DNA of 64,000 nt from Corallochytrium limacisporum (taxonomy: Eukaryota > Opisthokonta). Position numbers and translations under genes: made by a program. Below are positions 53,950-62,999 of this stretch, one piece after another. The notes beneath the pieces are model-generated. The model did no database searches, was not told where the DNA came from, and saw nothing but the letters and a program-made list of their open reading frames with translations. Every line of letters starts with the position of its first letter. Positions within the stretch are counted from its first letter, which is position 1. The stretch spans positions 69,063 through 133,062 of the forward strand of contig PDIP01000010.1 of NCBI GenBank assembly GCA_002811645.1. Reading direction: 5' to 3'.

Positions 53950-56900
53950 CTAGTTGCGTCTGGTCTTTTGCTTCGAGATGCGCCACTCGTCCTTCTCGCG
54001 GAATTTGTTGAACAATGGTTCAATGCGCTCCTTGCGCTTGTGACGACTCACTTGCATGGGATCTGCGAAACGGAAAAAGGCTGGTGCCAGCTCGACCAGC
54101 CATTTGGGATGGATTCGCGTCACCTCGCGCATATACTCTCTAGATGTAAATACAAGTTCATGGTACACAACCCATTCTGGTGGATGACCCTGCAGGGCAC
54201 TGGACGGATGCATAAATGCTTCTTGACCGTCTGTAATCGTCTTGTAGCCGCCCTGGGGATCCTTCTTGGCAGCGTTGAAGAAAAACCCACTGACAATGGC
54301 ACGGATAACCGGGGCGGTACGATGGTTGCATGACATGACAGGTAGACGATGACGTTCCATTATGCGATACAGTTGTCGACGGATGTCTTCGACCTTCCGC
54401 ATGCTGCGGGCTTGGATAAAGTTTTCATAACACCAAGGTGTACTCTTATTGTTCCTCTTCCACGCCCTGTAAACATTGAGCAGTGTCAGATGGTCTCCCT
54501 CCGAGGATACAAACCGAGCCTTACGTTGGTCTGCCTGTGTCTGCTTTTGCTTAGGGCGGTGGAAGATGTTTGGGATGTTCAGCATGGCAACGATACTGAG
54601 AATTTCTTCACTGCAGCCAAACTCTGTGGACTGGATCAACATTTTACTCAATGGTGGATCTAACGGGAATTCAGCCATGCGCCGACCGAGGCGAGTCAAC
54701 AGGCCATCTTCATCCAGAGCCCCCAAGCAGTGTAGTGTGTCCATGGCGGCAATTAGTGTCTGCTGCGGAGGTGGGTCCATGAACTCAAAATTAAGCAGGT
54801 CATTGATCCCCATAGCCTTGAGACTCAGGACGGTTGGGGTCATGTTGGATCGCTGAATCTCAGGTACATTTGTTGACAACATTTCGTTATTAAAGGCTTC
54901 TTCGGTGTACAGCCGGAAGCATTTGCCGGGACCGGTGCGACCAGCCCGACCGGCTCTCTGTTTGGCTTGGGGCTGAGAAATGGGCACCACAACCAGCTGG
55001 TCCATATTGTTCTTGGCCTGGAACACCTTCTGCTTCACAAATCCCGGATCCACGACGTAGTAAATGCCGTCAATAGTAATGGACGTTTCGGCAATGTTGG
55101 TGGCGATGACAACCTTCCGACTCCCCTTTGGCGTTGGCTCGAATATGCGGCTTTGCATTTCACTCGGCAAAGCGGAATAGACAGGCAAGATTATCAGCTC
55201 TGGGACCGTGGATCCCAGCTGCTTCATCCGTTCGAAAAGAATCTCACATGCAGTGTCAATCTCTTCCTGACCAGTCAGAAAAACAAGGATATCTCCAGCA
55301 GGCTCATTGAGATGAATTTGCATCACCGTGATCAATGCCGCTTCTAGGTAGTCCGATTCGGGCTCATTCACATACATGACCTGAACTGGGAACGTCCTTC
55401 CGGGTATTGTGAAAATGGGAGCGGCCAGGAAGTACTCTGAAAACTTTTCGGCCTCCAGGGTCGCACTGGTCACTATCAGTTTGAGGTCGGGCCTCGCCTT
55501 CACAGCTTTCTTCATCAAGCCAAATAGAACATCAGTAAAAAGACCACGTTCGTGAGCTTCATCGAGGATGATACAAGAGTACTCATTCAATTCAGAATCG
55601 ATTAAACATTCCCTCAGCATCATACCATCTGTCATGTACTTGATGCGCGTGGCTTTGGAGGTCATGTCATCGAAACGGATACTATAACCTACCTCTTCCC
55701 CCAACCGACATCCGTATTCGTCAGCAACACGTTGGGCTACCGACATTGCGGCAACTCGACGGGGTTGAGTACACGCAATTCTGCCTCTTCCAAGCCCCAT
55801 TTCATCAATATACTGCGTCAACTGGGTGGTCTTGCCGGAGCCGGTCTCTCCTATTACGATCAGAATTTGATTTTCTCGCACCGCATCCAGTAGCTCGGAT
55901 TTGAGAGAGTATACAGGAAGAGACTGACGTTGCTTCGCAATTGTATCATTGGTTCGTCTTCCATAAGTGACATCCTTGCCAAAAGCCTTAGCCTTCCAGC
56001 TGCTCTGTCCACGAGCCCCAGCAACATTCTCATCGATTTCCTCCTTGAGCTTTCTCTGTTGTGCATTGGCCATGGGGTCGAGCCAGTTGCGGTCCAGCGC
56101 AACATCGTCGGCATTTTCAGCAAGTTCCGCCTTCAGTGCTGCATGCTTCTTTGCCTTACGTTCCTTTGCCAACTCGCCCGCCCTCACTGCTGCCATTTGC
56201 AGCTGACCATCCGGAGCACGCAAGACCTGAACATGGTCTGTGCCAGACTGGTCCTTGGCGTTCGTATTCTTTCGAAGAAATTTTTGTCCCTTCAGATACC
56301 GTGTGTGATCTTCCACAAGGTCGATCTCATAGTCTTGTTCATCGTCGCTCTCTTCTTCCTCACTTTCACTACGAGCAATGTCATCGTTTTCTGCACGAGA
56401 ACCACTCAGGACTGTCCGGTCACGTACTCCTGCGGCGACCAGTTGTCTTGCTTCCCATTTCTCATAGTCAGTGGCCTGATGCTTTGAACCACCATAACTG
56501 TCTACATTGCGATTCTCATTAAGGCCAAGTCTTGGTCCGATCGGCTCTGCGTTTGCGCCTGTGCGAACTGGACTAGCACGCCGATGAGGCCTGTCTCCTA
56601 GAGTTGGTGATCGACTTCGGCTCCGTACACGGGGTGCCTGCGATACCCTTACCTTGTTTACTATGTGTTTCGAGTCTCGGACATCTCGTCCATTTCTGCC
56701 GCCAGGCAACCTACTCAGTCCAGACTTCTCAGGAGCCACAGCAGACGAAGGTTGTCCTCTGTATCTTGCTACCGAAGTGTAAATTTCTGACGCATCCTCT
56801 TGCGACAATGCACTGTCGCTTACTACACTCAATGCTTCTTGGAATGCATGAAAACTGTTCGCAGTGTCTGCTTCATGAAACACATACTCTGCGACATCCT

Positions 56901-56976
56901 TGTCATCCAACTGCAGCGCCCGCTTAAGGATCCGCTGTACTTTTCTGATTACTGCGAGGCGCTTTACTTCATCCAT
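53950..56976 (-). CDS. DHX8: DEAH-box splicing helicase DHX8/Prp22
   Basis: Prp22/DHX8 uses ATP to release spliced mRNA from the post-catalytic spliceosome. The 1008-residue product has motif [11 protein letters not shown] (376-383), the DEAH box in [12 protein letters not shown] in VTSATLEA and motif [18 protein letters not shown], ratchet and OB domains follow. Sequence such as [20 protein letters not shown], and [17 protein letters not shown] near the end, is much closer to DHX8 than to DHX16/Prp2. N-terminal features: a helical domain (1-70, [10 protein letters not shown] as in DHX8), an RS/RP-rich patch (115-140), and the conserved [12 protein letters not shown] block. The S1 RNA-binding domain that DHX8 has between the RS patch and this block is missing. 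ATG 56976 is the first in frame. Confidence 0.94.
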   Translation of the reverse strand: MDEVKRLAVIRKVQRILKRALQLDDKDVAEYVFHEADTANSFHAFQEALSVVSDSALSQEDASEIYTSVARYRGQPSSAVAPEKSGLSRLPGGRNGRDVRDSKHIVNKVRVSQAPRVRSRSRSPTLGDRPHRRASPVRTGANAEPIGPRLGLNENRNVDSYGGSKHQATDYEKWEARQLVAAGVRDRTVLSGSRAENDDIARSESEEEESDDEQDYEIDLVEDHTRYLKGQKFLRKNTNAKDQSGTDHVQVLRAPDGQLQMAAVRAGELAKERKAKKHAALKAELAENADDVALDRNWLDPMANAQQRKLKEEIDENVAGARGQSSWKAKAFGKDVTYGRRTNDTIAKQRQSLPVYSLKSELLDAVRENQILIVIGETGSGKTTQLTQYIDEMGLGRGRIACTQPRRVAAMSVAQRVADEYGCRLGEEVGYSIRFDDMTSKATRIKYMTDGMMLRECLIDSELNEYSCIILDEAHERGLFTDVLFGLMKKAVKARPDLKLIVTSATLEAEKFSEYFLAAPIFTIPGRTFPVQVMYVNEPESDYLEAALITVMQIHLNEPAGDILVFLTGQEEIDTACEILFERMKQLGSTVPELIILPVYSALPSEMQSRIFEPTPKGSRKVVIATNIAETSITIDGIYYVVDPGFVKQKVFQAKNNMDQLVVVPISQPQAKQRAGRAGRTGPGKCFRLYTEEAFNNEMLSTNVPEIQRSNMTPTVLSLKAMGINDLLNFEFMDPPPQQTLIAAMDTLHCLGALDEDGLLTRLGRRMAEFPLDPPLSKMLIQSTEFGCSEEILSIVAMLNIPNIFHRPKQKQTQADQRKARFVSSEGDHLTLLNVYRAWKRNNKSTPWCYENFIQARSMRKVEDIRRQLYRIMERHRLPVMSCNHRTAPVIRAIVSGFFFNAAKKDPQGGYKTITDGQEAFMHPSSALQGHPPEWVVYHELVFTSREYMREVTRIHPKWLVELAPAFFRFADPMQVSRHKRKERIEPLFNKFREKDEWRISKQKTRRN

Positions 56977-59925
56977 TCGTCCCGTTCATTGTCACCTTGC
57001 TTGTGCAGATGTATAATTCCTTAGATGTATATCACACTGCAACACTTTCGAGCGAGCACGTAGGGAACACCTACATTGCAGAGCTTGGAATCCCTTGCTC
57101 CCAAAGTACCAGCACCGCCATGGACCACCCGGCACCACACTGCCGCGAAAACTGCAGCGACAATTCATTTCTTGGCGGGTCTCTCCTCAATAGCTGAAAA
57201 CCTTGTTATATGAATTCTCGTGGTCGACAGCAATCTGAAGGTTGATCTGATGTTGGAGGAATCATGGCCATGCTCAACAAGGTTTGGGTGCGTTGGGTTC
57301 ATTCCCCGCAATGCCAAGTATCTGCATGGGCAATCTACCATAGTTAGTGTGAGAGGCTAAGGACGATGACCTGTCTGTCACAAGGGTGCCCATCCGGATC
57401 CGTCAGATATCCTTCAGAGCACTCTACCAACATCCCCTTCGACACAGCGGAAGCCCCGCATACTCCACGACAAAGGATGTTCTGAGGATACAATTTCCTA
57501 TACCGATTCTTTCATGGTACGGAAAGTTCTCGCCTCTTGGGGGCTCGCCACAATACATGGCCCATCTACAGAGAGGTGGTGACACAAAGCGCAAATCCTT
57601 ACAGCCCTATGCGATCCTCCTCAGTACTTCAAAGCCAGTGGCAGCGGTACCCCCATCTACTACAGCGTTGTGGTACTGAATTCTTCACCAATGGCTCGCT
57701 GTCTGAGGCTATGAACACGCTAGTTCGACATTCCACGTCTCCTTACATGCAGATGCCCACACCTTCAAACCGATAAAGTGGACGGCACTGGTTGCTCAGC
57801 ATTCCATGACTTGGTTCCGCCCGCTATCGAGGGAACGCCCAACAGCTATTGTTGTCCCCTGGCGTTATAGAGAATCGGCGAGGTCGGTTCTGTACGGTGA
57901 GGAGAATGCTTGTTATTCGACTCCCGCCCGCCCCGGTGTTCCTTCGTTTCCTTTTTTTTTGGTTGCCAATTCATTTTTTCTTTTTTTTTGGCTTCGTGTA
58001 ACCCCTATCTCGTTGGTCCGCCGAAGGGTTTCGAACTGTGATCCAACAGACATAGTTGAACCTACTGCAAGTACCCGAAAATGCCCAAGGGAAGGTTGGA
58101 AAGCAAGCCCGGGCAGAAACGATGAAAAAGTGAAGGAACACCCGGGAAAATCACAAAAATAGGGACATCAGCGCTAATAGAGCTGTACCGAACAAGTGCA
58201 GATCGAATACCTACGAAGGAGAATACGAGAAAAGTCAGCAAGAAATGTCTTCAGGCCACCGTGGTCAGTACCCAAGCGGCAACCCCCGGGGGAGGGGGGG
58301 GGGGAGAACAGGCTACAGAAATCCCTTTCCTTTGGTCGGCTGGCCTAATTCGGTTGACCTCACCACGGACGTACCCTTTGGTAATAGCACCTGCAGTCCC
58401 AGTATGCAGAGAACGACCTGGGACTGCCAGCCAGCAGCCCGCCGCCCCGGGGCCTTCCTCGGGAAAGTTAATTCAGAGAGCCGGTTGGTCACTATTCGTT
58501 CGGGGATGGCTGGGATCCCGTCGATGACGGGTTTGCCATTTCGGGCACAAATGCCGGGGGCAAGCCAGGTGAGCAGTAAGCTGGTCAGTTCCTAACGCGA
58601 TAAGGGCACATACATACCGAGACGAGCGGGATGCTGAATGAGATCAAGATGCTCTAACATACATGGAAATCCACTCCCTCAGTGGCTGAGAGTGATGGCG
58701 AATGGATCGCAGTGTTGATTCTGAAAGTTGTGGAGCATGGACAAATGAGTAATGGATACATGTCTTCAATCACGTCCCCGGTTGTCGATCGTCAATGTAT
58801 TACATAAGAAGTAATGTATTGGTGGTTTGCTGGGGATCAACGCGTAATGTCCTGCCTGGCCCCCGAGCAAGAAGAGATCACAACATACCAGACTCAACAC
58901 CCAAGGTCGCAACTCAACGTCGAGGAAGGGGCATTGAGAGAAGCGTCAGATGCAGCTGCTTCCGCAACTCAGGTACTCCTCCTATGTATTCGGGCATGCT
59001 GGATCATCCAGCTACATATATATTGTCTACAATATTTTCATTCTGCGGAGCTTGCGTTGGGCAGCTTCACTGGAGGCCTCTGAACACTAAATGTCTTGGA
59101 GCCTCTGGACCTTTCCCATCTTCCCTTTTCCCCTGTTCCTCCCTGCCTGTGCAGAATACCTTCGTCCCCGCTCTCGCGCAATCTCTCTCTGTCCCCCCTT
59201 CCTTTTTTTTTGGTTACGGCGGAACCTTCTTTGAAAAGAGGACCACGGTAAGTCACACAGAGTAGGGAGGTGGGAGTACCAGCAGTTGGCTGTGTGTGTG
59301 CGTATGTGTGTGCACGTTCGGCACTGGCCGCCGAACCCCACACACCCAAAAAGACATTTAAACGAACCCCCCCCCTTGGAATCGTTTCGTGCCTGCGGGC
59401 TTGCCTGCGAGGATACTGATTCCCTTAATACGCTGATAAAAGACCATAGAGTTATTACTGCGCACTGGACTGGCAGCAGGATATGCACCTATCGCATAGG
59501 AACCCGATGGGAAACCGTTCCTGTTCACCCAGGTCTTACGCACTACTGGGAGCCGATCTATGTGGAATGATTCCTTCAAAAAAAGAACAACCGTTTTCCC
59601 CCCTTCCCCCTCTCCCTCCTCCCGTTCCGGTCCTCCGTCGCAGTCCTTCCTTCCTCTGCCCGTACTGAACCTGGGGAGGGTAACCTCCAAGTCTTTTTTG
59701 CGATCTGCGGGTTGATACACAACCTGTACCCGGGTAAAGTCGGAACCAAAAATTTCGGAGAACCGGATAGAACGCGTGATTTTGTTTTGGCCTCGATGTG
59801 ATCGCTCGCGATGCGCCGGTGCAGGTACTTAAAGAAGTACTGCGATTCCTGAATCACAGCAAAGTGTTTGTGAGTTACAGACAAACTGTCCGAACATAGC
59901 AAGTCATTCTTTACAACCGTCAATC
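56977..59925. other. Divergent intergenic region DHX8/microprotein
   Basis: 2.95 kb without a recognisable gene. It has T runs near 57951-57990, a C-then-G tract at 58284-58305, a C tract near 59369-59377 and, 86 bp before the 57-aa gene, an inverted repeat GTACTT-AAAG-AAGTAC (59825-59840). None of the exact recurrent motifs was seen here. Confidence 0.55.
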
Positions 59926-60099
59926 ATGGGTTTCAGTAAGATGCTCAAGCAAAAGCTGGGCAAGAAGGAGAACTCCACCCATCTCAAGAACGCCAGCAAG
60001 GATGCTGCAAATGCCGCCAAGGCCTACAAGGCTGGTGACAAGGAAGGCGCTAAGCGCGCCTCCAACGAGGCGATGGCTGACGTGAAGCAGATCCGCTAA
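59926..60099 (+). CDS. 57-aa lysine-rich helical microprotein
   Basis: A short frame (174 bp with stop): MGFSKMLKQKLGKKENS, then a helix of Lys/Ala/Asp/Glu (KDAANAAKAYKAGDKEGAKR) ending DVKQIR. I do not recognise it. The protein is predicted to be one charged, alanine-rich amphipathic helix with no membrane segment. The frame is rich in GCC/AAG/CTC-type codons, unlike the AT-rich flanks, and the ATG context CAATCATGG is acceptable. It lies 101 bp tail-to-tail from GSIII, fitting the spacing rule of other convergent pairs, which supports reality. The Met-Gly start could be N-myristoylated, although Phe3 is unfavourable. Confidence 0.7.
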   Translation: MGFSKMLKQKLGKKENSTHLKNASKDAANAAKAYKAGDKEGAKRASNEAMADVKQIR

Positions 60100-60200
60100 A
60101 TGTTTCTTAATACATACTTAACACATTCGTATGAATATAGTTGTATCACCTTTTTAAGTTCTTTGTCCTTGTCATTGGCAGGTACTCTTCACCCACTGAG

Positions 60201-62438
60201 TTAGCGGATGAAGAGTATTTCTTGGTATTTAGCGATCGGCCATTCACTATCTGTAACGTGCATTTCTAGCCAATCGCAGATCTGACGGACCTCGTGAATC
60301 TTAGGGTAGATCATTTCCTGTACGAATATAACTTTGTCGGCATCATCTTCCACTCCTTCAACATCACGTAGTGCTGCGTCCAATCCCTGAACTTCAGCAA
60401 CAAGGGCAGATACCTTCTCCGAACACGCTTTGAGCAGGGCTAGTTGCGGCATTAAAATTTCCAGATTGTTGGTTGTGAGGGCTTCGCGGACTGCGTTTAC
60501 ATTTTTGGCCATTTCGCCGCAGTGTCTCTGTCCTGTTGGAATTACCATGGTTCGCGCAATATTGGCAATGCACTCGCCCTCAATGAGACCCTTCTTGATC
60601 CACATTTGCCGCATGACGTGAACTCGGGACCGAACCTCCGCGGGAGAGTGAACACCCATCTTTAGGAACATATCCAGGTTCTTTTCCGCAGTCGCCAATT
60701 CCAGACAATCAGAAGTCAATGGGTAGAACGGCAAACCCCTCCTAATGGCCTCTTCATGCCATTCTGCACTGTAGTTGTTTCCGTTAAAGATGATGCGGTG
60801 GTGTTTACGGAATGTGTCACGGACTACCAACATGGCCTTTTCTCTGGCTGAAAACCTCTTGGATCCCGGCTTGTTGAGCAGGGCCTCGATCTCAAAGCGC
60901 ATGTACTGCAACGATTCTGCAATCATGGTGTTCAACACAATGGTTGGTGTGGCGGCACTCTGGCTGGAACCGAGACACCTGAACTCAAACTTTGTACCAG
61001 TAAAGGCAAGTGGAGATGTGCGATTGCGATCGGTCGTATCGCGGGGCAGAGCAGGAATGGTCTCACCGAGGTTGAGAAATTCTTTGTAAGTAACGTCTTC
61101 CTCATCTGTATCGGCCACAGCCGAAATAACCTGCATGATCAGAGCCTCGAGATCATTGCCGACGTGAATAGACATAATCGTGGGTGGCGCTTCGTCACAG
61201 CCGAGACGAAGGTCATTACCACTAGTGGCAATTGACCACCGAAGAAGATCTGCATGAATGTCAACTGCCCGCATGACGGCCGCCAGATACAGCAGGAATG
61301 TCAAATTCGACGCCGGTCTCGGGCCTGGGTCCAACAGATTCCGATGCTGTGAGTTGAAGAGACCATAGTTCAAGTGCTTACCGCTTCCATTGATGCTGGC
61401 AAAAGGCTTTTCGTGCAGCAAACAGATCATCCCGTACCGGGCACCTGCATCGCGGAGAATTTCCATGGTTAACAAATTGTGATCGTTGGCAAGAACAGCA
61501 GACTCGTACACGGGTGCAATTTCATACTGTCCGGGTGCCACCTCGTTATGGCGAACAACAGCGGGGACGCCAAGCTTCCACAATTCCATCTCTGCTTCCT
61601 GAAGCACAGCAAGGACGCGTGGATGGATGGTGCCAAAATAATGATCTTCTAATTCTTGTCCCTTAGGAGGCAGTGCACCCACCAAAGTGCGGCCACAAGC
61701 AAGAAGATCTGGTCTAGATAAGAAATAGCCACGATCGATGAGGAAGAATTCTTGTTCAATGCCCAAGTGTGGAATCACGCGCTCGCTTTCCGCGTCTCCC
61801 GTTAGTTTCAATAAAGACAAACTTTCCCGATTCAATGCTTCGATGCTTCGGATCAGAGGCGTTTTTTTATCCAAGGCTTCGCCAGTCCAGGAACAAAAGG
61901 CTGTAGGGACATATAACGTCGTCGACCCTCCTGGTCCAGGTCTGATGAATGCAGGAGTAGATGGATCCCATGCAGTGTAACCCCGAGCTTCAAAAGTTGT
62001 GCGCAATCCTCCTGATGGGAGAGAGCTGGCATCATTTTTTCCCTTCACAAGCTGACTACCAGAAAAGTCCATGATGGGCCGACAATTCTGGGAACGGTCC
62101 AGCTGCAGGAAACTTTCATGCTTCTCGGCCGTGGTACCATTCAAAGGTTGAAACCAATGTGTAAAATGTGTCGCACCCTTGGCGATTGCCCAGTTCTTGA
62201 TAGCATTTGCCACTACCTCAGCCAAGTCCTCGTCAAGGTGCGCATTACTGTCCTCGAATAGCTCCTGAAGCCGATTGTACGTCGCAGTAGGCAATGCCAC
62301 TCGGAGTTTATCCTCTGTGAACACCCATTCATTGAACACGTCGATTATGTCAGTCTCACTCAATTCCTTTCGCAGCACACCCCTGCTGGCCTCACTTTCC
62401 AGCATAGATTTGATAATATCCCATCTGGCCTGCTTCAT
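60201..62438 (-). CDS. glnN: Glutamine synthetase type III
   Basis: GSIII makes glutamine from glutamate, ammonia and ATP. It is the long class of the enzyme (about 700 residues), found in bacteria and in protists such as Dictyostelium and diatoms, but not in animals. The 745-residue product has the family N-terminal block ATHFTHWFQPLNGTTAEKHE, the catalytic metal-binding GIEQEFFLID, the ammonia and glutamate segment FASINGSGKHLNYGLFNSQH, and REKAMLVVRDTFRKHHRIIF near the end. ATG 62438 is used; a downstream Met (MLESEAS) is unlikely. It is tail-to-tail with the 57-aa gene, and same-strand with the EF-hand-like gene (561 bp apart). Confidence 0.95.
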   Translation of the reverse strand: MKQARWDIIKSMLESEASRGVLRKELSETDIIDVFNEWVFTEDKLRVALPTATYNRLQELFEDSNAHLDEDLAEVVANAIKNWAIAKGATHFTHWFQPLNGTTAEKHESFLQLDRSQNCRPIMDFSGSQLVKGKNDASSLPSGGLRTTFEARGYTAWDPSTPAFIRPGPGGSTTLYVPTAFCSWTGEALDKKTPLIRSIEALNRESLSLLKLTGDAESERVIPHLGIEQEFFLIDRGYFLSRPDLLACGRTLVGALPPKGQELEDHYFGTIHPRVLAVLQEAEMELWKLGVPAVVRHNEVAPGQYEIAPVYESAVLANDHNLLTMEILRDAGARYGMICLLHEKPFASINGSGKHLNYGLFNSQHRNLLDPGPRPASNLTFLLYLAAVMRAVDIHADLLRWSIATSGNDLRLGCDEAPPTIMSIHVGNDLEALIMQVISAVADTDEEDVTYKEFLNLGETIPALPRDTTDRNRTSPLAFTGTKFEFRCLGSSQSAATPTIVLNTMIAESLQYMRFEIEALLNKPGSKRFSAREKAMLVVRDTFRKHHRIIFNGNNYSAEWHEEAIRRGLPFYPLTSDCLELATAEKNLDMFLKMGVHSPAEVRSRVHVMRQMWIKKGLIEGECIANIARTMVIPTGQRHCGEMAKNVNAVREALTTNNLEILMPQLALLKACSEKVSALVAEVQGLDAALRDVEGVEDDADKVIFVQEMIYPKIHEVRQICDWLEMHVTDSEWPIAKYQEILFIR

Positions 62439-62999
62439 CGTGACTGATGTGTGCGGTACCGTATTCTAAAAGACGGGACTGCCTCCTTGGGTCTTGCTTA
62501 ATTTTCACGTTTTGGGCAGTTGTGTATACCCTCACACCATACTAAACACTGCGTTAGTATGCATCCTCAGCTCGATGAGCCTAATACAATGATACACATA
62601 CCAGGATCATCGCCCACGCCCCCAAAGTACCCAGCAAATTCCGACCAGTACAACAGCGCTGGCTCACTTAGGACTCGCCGCAAATTTGTGCGGGGCTGAT
62701 TTTTTCCCAGCCCCTTCAGCTCAGCGCGTTTCTCGCTGGCGCGCCGCTTGGTCCCCACCCCCTCCCATTCGTTCCCTACGCGCTTACGTCCTTTCGTATT
62801 GCCGTTTACGCCGACTTTCTCAGCACCCGTTTGTTTAGGCGTCTGGGAGGCGCTACGAGAGGGGGGATGGAGGGGCGGTGTGTCACATCACAAACTCCGT
62901 AGTAGTATGGATTGATGGTGATTCTTTATTTTTACAAGCTCTTTATCATGGGTGGAGTGAATCATGTCATGGAGACGGTGTTCATGGTCTAGGACTGTG
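62439..62999. other. Spacer between EF-hand-like gene and GSIII
   Basis: 561 bp that must hold the GSIII promoter and the 3' end of the neighbouring gene. GC-rich with a G-rich stretch near 62861-62877. No further gene. Confidence 0.5.

Noticed and set aside
53950-56976. DHX16/Prp2 instead of DHX8/Prp22
   Set aside because: Core blocks such as [15 protein letters not shown] and [10 protein letters not shown] agree with DHX8 rather than DHX16.
60240-60252. TTCACTATC inside GSIII and CAGTACTGAC inside bZIP1 (about 23473)
   Set aside because: These are near-matches of the motif in coding DNA and not exact copies of the three 9-mers; taken as chance.
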